Source: Frankia sp. AiPs1 (GTDB lineage: Bacteria > Actinomycetota > Actinomycetes > Frankiales > Frankiaceae). From it: a stretch of DNA of 44,792 nt. Location of the stretch: positions 1-44,792 of the forward strand of contig NZ_JAMQQF010000008.1 in NCBI RefSeq assembly GCF_023716945.1, written 5' to 3'. The notes beneath the pieces are model-generated. The model saw only the letters and a list, made by a program, of their open reading frames with translations. It had not been told where the DNA came from and searched no databases. The number at the start of each line of letters is the position of its first letter. Within the stretch, counting starts at the first letter, position 1. Position numbers and translations under genes: made by a program. Shown in pieces: positions 26,031 through 33,754 of the stretch.

Positions 26031-26837
26031 GGTGGATTTCCGGGCCGATAGGCGGGGCGGGTCGGCGAATTCCGGCCCGCCTCCTGGTGTACTTCTTCGG
26101 GGGCGCTGCGCCGGCGGTCGATGCCGGCGCCCCCGTCCACATCGGTCGTCGGGACATCTTCCTGCTGCCCGAGGCCGCGGTCCCAGGGCCGATGGTGACG
26201 TCCCCCAGAACGAGGTCCAGGGTGATGGGGCCGTTTCCCCGCGAGTTGGTAATAAGATCGATTTGAATTACTAGCTGCGAGGAACCCTGTAGGTCCACGT
26301 GAAACTGGTGCAGCTGTCCGATCGTGACGTTGATCGGCGAACCAATCTGGGTTGAGCTATCCTTGAGGAACGTGATCGGCGCGACGACACCCATGGCATT
26401 TGCGGGCGTCGTTGGGAACACCGATCCTGGCGTCCAGGAAAGCAGCTCCCGCAACGTTATAGGTGATCGAGCAAGGCCTACCGTATCGCTCGCAGGTAAA
26501 GCGGACACAGCTCGGGTAGCCGATGGTTCCGATCTGCTGCGGCCCAGTGCTCGGGGTCGAGATGGCGCCACGCCGCCCGAAGACGCCTCGCCGACCGGGG
26601 AGGTCACCGTCCCGCCTGGTGTCGTCCCAGCTCATTCGGCCGGGAGCCTCCACGCCGCCGATTACCCCTCACAGCCGATCCCGCGAGATCCGTCGGGGTG
26701 TTCCTCGATCATGCGCCGCGGCGTGGACCCCCGCCAGCCGGGCATGGTCGCCGCTGTGCAAGACTTTCTCGCCGTGCGGGGGGGCGGTTCAGTCGCCGCC
26801 ATCGGACAGAGCGGTCCACGCATGGAACGGGAGAGGC
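26031..26837. other. ~800 bp before cas6; possible minus-strand hypothetical frame
   Basis: No recognised gene. On the minus strand a frame running from an ATG at 26394 contains a regular beta-like stretch (TIGQLHQFHVDLQGS, then VIQIDLITNSRGNGPITLD) and then becomes Arg/Pro-rich before overlapping the FHA gene in another frame. This may be the start of a damaged gene. Local base composition (26240-26480) is more AT-rich than the neighbours. Confidence 0.3.
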
Positions 26838-27527
26838 ATGAGATTTCGGGTCGATCTCGCGGCCGACCGGCCGTCGTTGCAATGGGATGACGTTTTCACG
26901 CCCGCTCGAGCCCTGGCCTACGATCTGATCCGTGGTCAGGATCCGGAACTGGCCGAGGAACTACACGAGCGTGGCTATGGGGGATCGTCGCTGCGTCCAC
27001 TCGGTATCTCGGCACCTGAGTTCCGCGGCGCACACAAGAGCCGCGGCGTCTACGCCACATCAGCAGACGGCTCACTCTGGCTTGGTTCACCGGTGCCCCG
27101 TGTCGCCTCCGCGCTGCTGGCCGGCATAGCCGGCCGGCAGACGATCCGCTGGGCGTCGCTGCGGCTCACCCTCCGCGGAGTTCAGCTCGAGACGACTCCT
27201 GACCATCGGGCGGGCGAGGCAGTCTTCTCCACGCGGACGCCGATTCTCGTCAAGTGGGAGGACCGCTATATCCATCCGGATCACCCGCACTTCACCGAAC
27301 GACTCAGCCACAATCTTCGTCACAAGGCCGACCTCCTCGGTCTACCCGCCGACAACGATGTCGAGGTGATTTCTTCCGGCCCGCCCCGCAGGTTCGTCGT
27401 GCAACGGGCGCCACGGCATGGCAGCACCGCCGAGGTGCGCATCCGGGCGGACTCATCCCTGCTCGACGCTGTCTACGACTGGGGCCTCGGTCTTGGTACC
27501 AACCAGGGCTTCGGATGGATTCGGTAA
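26838..27527 (+). CDS. cas6: Cas6-type CRISPR repeat endoribonuclease, stand-alone
   Basis: 229 residues from the ATG at 26838 with GGGAG upstream; the frame is open 315 bp further but that part is not coding-like. RAMP/Cas6 features: N-terminal beta strand MRFRVDLAA, helix ALAYDLIRGQDPELAEELHERG (His43 is a candidate catalytic residue), then a second ferredoxin-like half, and the terminal glycine-rich loop GLGLGTNQGFGWI (residues 216-228) that contacts the repeat RNA. Length is normal for Cas6. Cas6 binds the repeat hairpin and cuts at its 3' base, releasing crRNAs. No cas1, cas2, cas3, cas10 or cas7-like gene is in the window. The next gene begins 66 bp downstream behind a leader-repeat look-alike. 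Confidence 0.88.
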   Translation: MRFRVDLAADRPSLQWDDVFTPARALAYDLIRGQDPELAEELHERGYGGSSLRPLGISAPEFRGAHKSRGVYATSADGSLWLGSPVPRVASALLAGIAGRQTIRWASLRLTLRGVQLETTPDHRAGEAVFSTRTPILVKWEDRYIHPDHPHFTERLSHNLRHKADLLGLPADNDVEVISSGPPRRFVVQRAPRHGSTAEVRIRADSSLLDAVYDWGLGLGTNQGFGWIR

Positions 27528-27541
27528 CCGGGCTGCATCGC

Positions 27542-27593
27542 TGACCTGCACCTTTAGTACGAATTCGCTTATCATCCCTGGAGGGATTGTGAG
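27542..27593 (+). promoter_or_regulatory. CRISPR leader-end plus degenerate repeat serving as 5' region of the TIR gene
   Basis: 27542-27563 matches the repeat-proximal 22 bp of the array 1 leader at 18 of 22 positions, including an exact TGACCTGCACCTTTA. The next 30 bp (27564-27593) match the CRISPR repeat (array sense) at 24 of 30 positions with no gap, including the whole palindrome ATCCCTGGAGGGAT (27574-27587). Leader-repeat spacing is exactly native. The TIR ATG (27594) follows the last repeat base. The Shine-Dalgarno GGAGGG (27580-27585) lies in the hairpin loop and 3' arm, 8 bp from the ATG. Confidence 0.85.
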
Positions 27594-28070
27594 ATGGGCA
27601 AGTCAGACAAGGCCAAGGCCCATGGCTGGGACTTCTTCCTCTCCTATACCGGTGCAGACCGAAAATGGGCGGAATGGGTGGCCTGGCAGTTGGAGGATGC
27701 GGGCTACCGGGTGCTGATCCAAGCGTGGGACTCTGTGCCCGGGTCGAACTGGATGAACCGGATGCAGGAAGGAGCCGCGCACGCGGAACGGACCATCGCT
27801 CTGCTGTCCGTAGCATATCTACGGTCGGGGTACGGCCAGCAGGAGTGGCAGGCCGCGCAGGCAGCCGACCCGGCGGGGTTCGCACGCAAGCTGCTGCCGA
27901 TGCGGATCGAGGACTGCCCACGCCCCGGCCTGCTGAGAACGGTCGTGTCCATCGACCTGTTCGGGCTGCCGCCCGACACCGCCCGCGAGCACCTGCTCGC
28001 CCAGGTCCGCGGCACGGTCAGCGGCCGGGCGAAACCTGCCGCTGCTCCGGCGTTCCCGGTCGCGGACTAA
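27594..28070 (+). CDS. TIR-domain protein downstream of cas6
   Basis: 158 residues, essentially one TIR domain: WDFFLSYTGADRKWAEWVAWQLEDAGYRV (betaA and helix A), the BB-loop region QAWDSVPGSNW, TIALLSVAYLRSGYGQQEWQAAQA with Glu84 at the usual catalytic Glu position, and KLLPMRIEDCP. Prokaryotic TIR domains commonly hydrolyse NAD+ or make cyclic ADP-ribose signals in phage defence, killing or arresting the host cell. No sensor or effector partner is fused. The 5' region mimics a CRISPR leader and repeat, and cas6 lies directly upstream, so I infer expression linked to Cas6. A decayed WD40 segment downstream suggests the gene may descend from a longer TIR-WD40 protein. Confidence 0.85.
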   Translation: MGKSDKAKAHGWDFFLSYTGADRKWAEWVAWQLEDAGYRVLIQAWDSVPGSNWMNRMQEGAAHAERTIALLSVAYLRSGYGQQEWQAAQAADPAGFARKLLPMRIEDCPRPGLLRTVVSIDLFGLPPDTAREHLLAQVRGTVSGRAKPAAAPAFPVAD

Positions 28071-28116
28071 CGCGCCCCGCCCGTACTCGAGCCGCGCTTC
28101 CCCGCCTCGGCGTGCC

Positions 28117-28293
28117 CGGCTCTACAACGATCAGCGGGTGCGGATCTGGGATGCCGTGCACGGCATCCGTGGGTGAACTGCTGCTCGACGGGTACGCCGG
28201 CACCGTCTGGCCGGTGACGTTCGCCGCCGACGGGACGTTGATTGCCGCCGACGAGAACGGCGACGATGTGCGGCTGCGGCCGACCCATTCCCC
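28117..28293 (+). pseudogene. WD40-repeat remnant with a frameshift
   Basis: In frame 1, LYNDQRVRIWDAVHGIRG ends at a stop near 28174. In frame 2 the reading continues as GELLLDGYAGTVWPVTFAADG and then TLIAADENGDDVRLR. Together they form consecutive WD40 blades (xxVRIWD, then G-xxVxxVxF-xx-DGxxLxxxxxDxxVRL). A one-base change at about 28170 restores continuity. No start codon or upstream blades remain. It is probably the tail of a former TIR-WD40 or other repeat protein. Confidence 0.6.
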
Positions 28294-28342
28294 GAGCCCC
28301 CGAGCCCGGTGGGGCGCGGCGGGGCGCGGCGGGAGGCGACGG

Positions 28343-29218
28343 CTACGGCTTGCGGGCGATGCCGCCGTAGCCGCTGACCTGGGCGTCGGTGAGGTCGGGC
28401 GGGACGTCGGCGTCGGGACGCCAGCGGTGCAGGGGCTGGACGCCGGGCTCGACCGGGTCCAGGCCGACGAACAGGGACTGCACCTCGGCACGGCTGCGGG
28501 CCGCGGCGGGGATGCCGCGGTCCAGGTAGGTCTGAACCAGCCGCGCCACCCCCGGGTCGAAGTCGGCGGTCGAGTGGGTGATGACCACGTGGCTGCCGGA
28601 CGGCAGGCCGTCGACGAGGCGGCGCACGATGCCGTGCGGGTCGTGGTCGTCGGGGAAGAAGTGGAAGATCGCGATAAGGGAGAGCGCGACCGGCCTGGTC
28701 AGGTCGAAGGTCGAGCGCAGCTCCGCGGAGTCGAGGATGCTCGCCGGGTCGTGCAGGTCGGCGTGGAGGTAGGCGGTTCGGCCCTGGGGCGTGCTGGTCA
28801 GCAGCGCGCGGGCGTGCGTGAGGACGATGGGGTCATTGTCGGCATAGACGATTCGGGCGTCGGGGGCGATGTCCTGCACGACCTCGTGCAGGTTCGGCGA
28901 GGTGGGGATGCCGGTGCCGACGTCGAGGAACTGGCGGATGCCCACCTCGGCAGCGAGGTAGCGGGCGGCCCTGACCAGGAAGGCGCGGTTCTGCCGGGCG
29001 GCGAGCGGCGCGTTCGGGAAGGCCGCGATGGCCTGCTCGGCGGCCTCACGGTCAGCCGGGAAGTTGTCCTTCCCGCCGAGGTAGTAGTCGTACATCCGGG
29101 CCACGTGAGGCTGGTCGACGCGTAGATCCACCGGGCCGGTACGGTGCCCGGAGCCGGCGGATGATCCCTCGGACCCCGCATCCCGCAGTCCAGTGTCACT
29201 CACCGCAGCCACCCCCAC
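28343..29218 (-). CDS. SAM-dependent methyltransferase-like protein, PF04672 (DUF574) family
   Basis: 291 residues, usual length. Signatures of the actinobacterial DUF574 family: HVARMYDYYLGGKDNFPADREAAEQ, ARQNRAFLVRAARYLA, FLDVGTGIPTSPNLHEVVQ (SAM motif I), RIVYADNDPIVLTHARALL, and FHFFPDDHDPHGIVRRLVDGLPSGSHVVITH. These proteins are very numerous in Streptomyces and Frankia and have the Rossmann methyltransferase fold; substrates are unknown. The first ~30 residues look disordered, so the true start may be internal. It is convergent with the TIR/WD40 remnants. Confidence 0.85.
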   Translation of the reverse strand: MGVAAVSDTGLRDAGSEGSSAGSGHRTGPVDLRVDQPHVARMYDYYLGGKDNFPADREAAEQAIAAFPNAPLAARQNRAFLVRAARYLAAEVGIRQFLDVGTGIPTSPNLHEVVQDIAPDARIVYADNDPIVLTHARALLTSTPQGRTAYLHADLHDPASILDSAELRSTFDLTRPVALSLIAIFHFFPDDHDPHGIVRRLVDGLPSGSHVVITHSTADFDPGVARLVQTYLDRGIPAAARSRAEVQSLFVGLDPVEPGVQPLHRWRPDADVPPDLTDAQVSGYGGIARKP

Positions 29219-29311
29219 CGGCGCATCCGACTCGAAGGACCCAGCCCGAAAACCCTATCCCGCAATGGTTCCAGGGGTCGGAGAGGGCGCGGTACCCACG
29301 GGGTGGCGAGC

Positions 29312-30382
29312 TTAGAATTCACCCTGAGTGATTGATCTGCGGATGACGTCGCGGACCTGGGCGCGTAGCCAGCGGTGCGGGGCGTCGGCGTCGAAGCGGG
29401 GATGCCAGGCCAGGCACAGGGACAGGTTCGGCAGGTCTAGGCCGAGATCGAGGGGCACGAGGCCGAGCGCGGCGAGACTGTCGCGGCCAAGTCGCCGCGG
29501 CGCCACGCCGACGAGATCGCTCCGCGCGACGAGCGACAGTGCCACGGTGTGTGACGGGACGGAGGCGGCGACTGCGCGGCGCAGACCGAGGGCCGCCAGC
29601 GCGTCGTCGATCGGGCCGTGGAGCCGGCCGCGGCGGGAGGCGAGGACATGGCGGGCGGCCGCGAGGCGCTGCGGGGTCAGCGGACCTTCCGTGAGCGGGT
29701 GTCCGGCGCGGACCACGGCGATGGCGGAATCCTCGCCGAGGGTCTCGACGCGGATCTCCGGCGCGGTGGAGTCGATCTGGCCGATCTCCAGGTCGGCGGT
29801 GCCGTCGCGCAGCGGGTCGGCTGATGGCGTCGGTTCCGGCAGGAAGCGCAGGCGGACGCGGGGGGCCCGGCGGGGGAGCCGGTCGAGCAGGTCGACACCG
29901 ATCGAGGCGACGAGCATGTCGCTGCCGAGGATGGTGAACGTCCGGTCCAGGGCGGCGAGGTCCGGCGCTCCCACCGGTGCGAACACGCCGTGGGCGCGCT
30001 GGACGAGATCATGCACTTCGGCGTGGATCTCCAGGGCACGCGGGGTCGGGACCATGGTGTTGCCGGCGCGCACGAGGATCGGGTCACCGATGGCCCTGCG
30101 GATGCGTCCCAACGCCCGGCTCACCGCCGGCTCGGTGAGGTGCAGTCGGCGCGCCGCGCCGCTGACGCTCCGCTCGGCCAACAGCGCGTCCAGGGTGACC
30201 AGCAGATTCAGGTCGACGCCGGCGAGGGCCCGTCCCTCGGAGGCTTCCCCGGACCCGCCGGCCGGGGCGGCAGCGGCGGCTGCGGCGGCGGCGGCGGCAG
30301 AACGAGCCCGGTCGCCGTCACTGACACTGACGTTGTCGTCGCCGAAGGTGGTCGACAGGCCAGCGGAATGCATGTCATGCAT
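29312..30382 (-). CDS. LysR-family transcriptional regulator with poly-Ala N-terminal extension
   Basis: 356 residues. HTH: VDLNLLVTLDALLAERSVSGAARRLHLTEPAVSRALGRIRRAIGDPILVRAG, the NodD/NahR-like subgroup (LxxFxxLxxxxSVSxAAxxL, then GDPLxVRxG). The effector domain follows. About 50 residues precede the HTH, including 11 consecutive Ala, so translation may start later; no better start with a Shine-Dalgarno is obvious. It is divergent (98 bp) from the siderophore-interacting protein gene and may control it. Confidence 0.85.
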   Translation of the reverse strand: MHDMHSAGLSTTFGDDNVSVSDGDRARSAAAAAAAAAAAPAGGSGEASEGRALAGVDLNLLVTLDALLAERSVSGAARRLHLTEPAVSRALGRIRRAIGDPILVRAGNTMVPTPRALEIHAEVHDLVQRAHGVFAPVGAPDLAALDRTFTILGSDMLVASIGVDLLDRLPRRAPRVRLRFLPEPTPSADPLRDGTADLEIGQIDSTAPEIRVETLGEDSAIAVVRAGHPLTEGPLTPQRLAAARHVLASRRGRLHGPIDDALAALGLRRAVAASVPSHTVALSLVARSDLVGVAPRRLGRDSLAALGLVPLDLGLDLPNLSLCLAWHPRFDADAPHRWLRAQVRDVIRRSITQGEF

Positions 30383-30480
30383 CTTCGCATTGCCGTAGTT
30401 GCATTTGAAGGCAGATCACAGGAGCCCTAGAGTCGTCTCAACGACCTATCGCGATGTTACGCAAACGTCGAGGAGCTTCC

Positions 30481-31314
30481 GTGACCGCCGACTCCCCCGC
30501 AGCCGTGCCGGCCCAGCCATCCGCGCCGACCCAGCCGCCCGTGTCGGTCGAACCCGCGGACCGGCCGAGGCCGGCGCGCAGGCGCCTGCTGGATCGGGTG
30601 CTGCTGCGGGTTCAAGTGGCCGCGGTCGAACCGCTGGCCCGGCGAACCCGTCGGATCGTCCTCGCGGGCGATCCGCTGGCCGGGCTCGACTGGGTGCCGG
30701 GGCAGAGCGTGACCGTCTTCCTCGCCGACCCGACCGCGCTTGCCTCGTGGCGCCGTGGGCCCCGCGACCTCAAACGCACCTACTCCGTCTGGGACTACGA
30801 CCCGGCCGGGCGCCTGGAGCTCGCCGTCTACGACCACGGCGGCGAAGCTCCGGGGGCGAGCTGGTCGCGGACGGTCCAGCCCGGCGACGGCATCATCGTC
30901 ACGAAGCCGGACGGGCACCTCGTCGCCCGCGCCGGCGCACCCCTGCACCTGTTCGCCGGGGACGACACGGCCGCGGTCCCGCTAGGCGCGATCCTGCGCA
31001 GCCTGCCCGACACGGCGCGGGCCTTCGCCGTCTTCGAATGCGACGAAGCGGACGACGAGCTCCCGCTGCCCGGGGCGGCGGCCCCGACCCTGACGTGGGT
31101 GCACCGCCACGGGGCACCGGCCGCGAGCTCGGCGCTGCTGCCGGCCGCCGTCGCCGGGCTCGACCTGCCCGCCGAACCGGGCGTCGCCTACGTCGCCGGT
31201 GAGGCCCGCACCGTCCAGGCCGTCCGCGACCACCTCGTCAACGACCGCGGCTGGCCCCGCCGGGACGTCCACACCCAGCCGTTCTGGACCCCGGGCAAGC
31301 GCGGCATGGACTAA
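30481..31314 (+). CDS. Siderophore-interacting protein (FAD-binding ferric-siderophore reductase)
   Basis: 277 residues from the GTG at 30481 with GAGGAG 5 bp upstream, preferred over an ATG at 30454. It has the SIP/ViuB layout: a FAD-binding beta barrel (RTRRIVLAGDPLAGLDWVPGQSVTVFL, then KRTYSVWDYDPAGRLELAVYDHG with the RxYSxxxY FAD motif) and a C-terminal NAD(P)H-binding domain (GVAYVAGEARTVQAVRDHL). Family members reduce Fe(III)-siderophores in the cytoplasm, releasing Fe(II). No siderophore transporter is nearby. Regulation by the divergent LysR protein is likely; no Fur/DtxR box is evident. Confidence 0.87.
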   Translation: MTADSPAAVPAQPSAPTQPPVSVEPADRPRPARRRLLDRVLLRVQVAAVEPLARRTRRIVLAGDPLAGLDWVPGQSVTVFLADPTALASWRRGPRDLKRTYSVWDYDPAGRLELAVYDHGGEAPGASWSRTVQPGDGIIVTKPDGHLVARAGAPLHLFAGDDTAAVPLGAILRSLPDTARAFAVFECDEADDELPLPGAAAPTLTWVHRHGAPAASSALLPAAVAGLDLPAEPGVAYVAGEARTVQAVRDHLVNDRGWPRRDVHTQPFWTPGKRGMD

Positions 31315-31493
31315 CACCGAGCACTGACACATCCACCCCCCGCAACCGGCCGCCCGATCGGGGGCGGGCCGTCATCCCGGCGCGCACCGGACCAGCACGC
31401 ACCGGACCAGCACTCACCCGACCAGCACGCCCTCGTACCCGACGAGGGCTGCCGGGCCCAGACCATCGGCCTTTCGAGAGGGATTGATTCCGC
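31315..31493. repeat. Intergenic region with three 15-bp tandem units
   Basis: CACCGGACCAGCACG and near-copies run at 31385-31399, 31400-31414 and 31415-31429. The last copy has one change at its centre. A small minisatellite between two genes with no known role. Confidence 0.6.
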
Positions 31494-32162
31494 ATGCCCG
31501 CAGCTCTGCAGGACGCCGCCGTCAGCGCGGTCCTCGACCGCTCGTTCGCCGCCGCCGAGAAGGACGCCATCACCCTGGACACCTTCCGGTCGGCGGTGGG
31601 GCCCGACCGGACCGTCGGGGACTTCACTCCGGCGGAGCTGGCCGACCTCGCCGCCGACGTCTACATGCCGGTGTCGCGAGAGGTCGGCACGCTGCTCTAC
31701 CTGCTCGCCCGCGCGAACCGGCCGGCGCTGACCGTCGAGTTCGGCACGTCCTACGGCATCTCGGCGATCCATCTCGCGGCGGCCGCGCGGGACAACGGCG
31801 CCGGCCGCATCATCACCACCGAGCTGTCGGCGGTCAAGGCGAAGGCCGCGGCCGGGAACCTCGCCGAGGCCGGCCTGGCCGCGCTCGTCGAGGTCCGGCC
31901 GGGGGACGCCTTCGAGACCCTGCGCGAGCTGCCCGGACCCATCGACCTACTGGTCCTCGACGGCTGGAACCAGCTCTACCTGCCGCTGCTGCGCATGCTC
32001 GAACCCCGGCTCGCCCCGGGCGCCCTCATCGTCGCCGACGACGTCACCCTGTTCCCCGACGAGACCCGTGACTACCTCGACTACGTCCGCACCCCGCGCA
32101 ACGGCTACACCCCTGTCGAGATCCCCCTCGACGACGGCGTCGACCTCGCCCTGCGCCACTGA
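31494..32162 (+). CDS. Class I SAM-dependent O-methyltransferase (family 3-like)
   Basis: 222 residues, usual length. The catechol-type O-methyltransferase pattern is visible: SREVGTLLYLLARANRPALTVEFGTSYGISAIHLAAAA (SAM motif I), IITTELSAVKAKAAAGNL, LVEVRPGDAFETLREL, and PIDLLVLDGWNQLYLPLLRML with LIVADDV (metal-binding Asp pair). Such enzymes methylate hydroxyls of small aromatics. It may belong with the convergent exporter gene whose frame overlaps its 3' end by 216 bp on the other strand. Confidence 0.85.
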   Translation: MPAALQDAAVSAVLDRSFAAAEKDAITLDTFRSAVGPDRTVGDFTPAELADLAADVYMPVSREVGTLLYLLARANRPALTVEFGTSYGISAIHLAAAARDNGAGRIITTELSAVKAKAAAGNLAEAGLAALVEVRPGDAFETLRELPGPIDLLVLDGWNQLYLPLLRMLEPRLAPGALIVADDVTLFPDETRDYLDYVRTPRNGYTPVEIPLDDGVDLALRH

Positions 32163-33659
32163 CCCTGCCGCAGTCGAGGCGGGCTGCCGGGCCGTGCCGC
32201 GGGTCAGGAACGCGGCGCTGGCCGCGGCGAGCAGCGCGACGGCGGACAACGCCCAGCTGATGTCCTGCTCGGCGTGCCGGGTCGAGCCGCCGTCGTCGAC
32301 GACGGTAAGGAACAGTGTGCCGATGGTGGCCAGGCCGATGACCTGGCCGAGCTGCATCAGCGTCAGCAGCAGGCCGCTGGCGTCGGAGGCGTCCTCGACG
32401 GGGACATGGGCCAGGGCTACCGAGATGGTGGTGGACAGGACGCCGAGGCCCAGCCCGATCAGCGCGGTGGCCACCTCGTAACCCGCGCCGCCGCCGGCCG
32501 TCGGGCCGAGGAGCAGGTAGGACGCGGCGGCGAAGGCGAACCCGATCGGGATCAGCGGCCGGTGCCAGGCCGCGGGCAGCCGCTGCCAGGAGGTGCTCGT
32601 CAGGCCGAAGGCGGCGACGCAGGGGATGAACGCGATCCCCGAGCGAAGCGGGCTCATCTCCAGCCCGCCCTGCAGGTGCAGCGTCGTGGTGAACAGGAAG
32701 GCCCCCCACGTCGACGGCGCCAGCACCAGCGTCCCGGCCGCCGCCGCCATGCCGGGGGCACGCAGGACGCGGCCCGAGATCAGCGGACGTCCACCGGCTG
32801 CGGACACGTGCCGCTCCACGGCCACGAACACGACGGCCAGCACGACGGAGGAGGCCAGCGCCACGAATGTCCACACCGGCCAGCCCAGGTCGTGGCCCAG
32901 CACCAGCGGCAGCACGAACAGCAGCACCGTCGCGGACAGGACGAGCAGGCCCGGCACGTCCAGCGACGACCCGTGCAGCTCCTCGTCCCGCGGCAGGACC
33001 CGCGGCGCGGTGACGAGCAGCAGCAGTCCGATCGGAACGTTGACGAGGAACACCGCCCGCCAGCCGGTGTCGAACAGGTCGGCGCTGACGAGCAGGCCGC
33101 CGGCAGCCTGGCCGACGACCACCCCGCCGGCGAGCACGGCCCCGTAGTACCCCAGCGCCCGGGCCCGCGCGGGCCCAGCGAAGTTGCGCTGAATCAGGCT
33201 CATCACCTGCGGAGTCATCAGCGCGGCGCTGGCGCCCTGCAGGAACCGGACGGCGATGAGCGTCCCCGCCTGCGGCGCCACCCCGCAGGCGGCGGAGGTG
33301 AGGGTGAATCCCGCGAGGCCGAGCAGGAATGCCCGCCGGTGGCCGATGAGCCCGCCCAGGCGAGCACCGGTGATCAGGAGTACGGCGAAGGTGAGGATGT
33401 AGCCGGCGGCGACCAGCTGCAGGCCGGCGTCGGAGACGTGCAGGTCGGCCCGCAGCGTGGGCAGGGCGACGTTCACGATGCTGACGTCGAGGTTCGCCAT
33501 GAACTGCCCGGCCAGGATGACGGCGAGCAGCACCCCGCTGCCCCGGGCCGCCCCGGCGGCGGGCCGGGTGGCCTGGGGGCTGGAAGGTCCATGCCGGGTA
33601 AGCGGTTCACGACGTGATGACGGTGCAGGGGCAGCAGACGTGTTCCGTGACATGGGCAC
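31947..33659 (-). CDS. MFS drug exporter, DHA2/EmrB-like (C-terminus runs antisense through the methyltransferase gene)
   Basis: 570 residues to the first stop, from a GTG at 33659 or ATG at 33653. Fourteen probable helices lie in residues 40-490, with LAGQFMANLDVSIVNVALPTLRADL, GGLIGHRRAFLLGLAGFTL (motif A) and GGVVVGQAAGGLLV (motif C). The last ~75 residues (from about 32185 down) are Glu/Val/Asp-rich, unlike the family, and are the complement of the methyltransferase 3' end. The natural stop was probably lost by a small mutation. It is divergent from an MmyB-type regulator, which probably controls it. Confidence 0.85.
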   Translation of the reverse strand: MPMSRNTSAAPAPSSRREPLTRHGPSSPQATRPAAGAARGSGVLLAVILAGQFMANLDVSIVNVALPTLRADLHVSDAGLQLVAAGYILTFAVLLITGARLGGLIGHRRAFLLGLAGFTLTSAACGVAPQAGTLIAVRFLQGASAALMTPQVMSLIQRNFAGPARARALGYYGAVLAGGVVVGQAAGGLLVSADLFDTGWRAVFLVNVPIGLLLLVTAPRVLPRDEELHGSSLDVPGLLVLSATVLLFVLPLVLGHDLGWPVWTFVALASSVVLAVVFVAVERHVSAAGGRPLISGRVLRAPGMAAAAGTLVLAPSTWGAFLFTTTLHLQGGLEMSPLRSGIAFIPCVAAFGLTSTSWQRLPAAWHRPLIPIGFAFAAASYLLLGPTAGGGAGYEVATALIGLGLGVLSTTISVALAHVPVEDASDASGLLLTLMQLGQVIGLATIGTLFLTVVDDGGSTRHAEQDISWALSAVALLAAASAAFLTRGTARQPASTAAGSVAQGEVDAVVEGDLDRGVAVARGADVVEVVTGLVGEQGDVVGDDEGARGEPGFEHAQQRQVELVPAVEDQ

Positions 33660-33754
33660 AGCGTGAGGCCGACCCGGTACTGGTAACGCGAGCCTGTTGA
33701 TGCTGGTACTGACAGCACCTGGCGCATCCTCACGGCTCCGGCGAGGCTGTAGCC
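33660..33754. promoter_or_regulatory. Divergent promoter with GGTACTG boxes
   Basis: CTGGTACTGACAG lies at 33703-33715 and a second CCGGTACTGGTAA-like copy at about 33674, with the GGTACTG cores 30 bp apart. The first box matches a 13-bp site before the second MmyB-type gene (35515-35527, opposite orientation) at 12 of 13 positions. It is a candidate binding site for these regulators. Confidence 0.55.

Noticed and set aside
28120-28140. Second CRISPR-like repeat after the TIR gene (contains GATCAGCG)
   Set aside because: Only eight bases match, and the sequence is better explained as a WD40 remnant.
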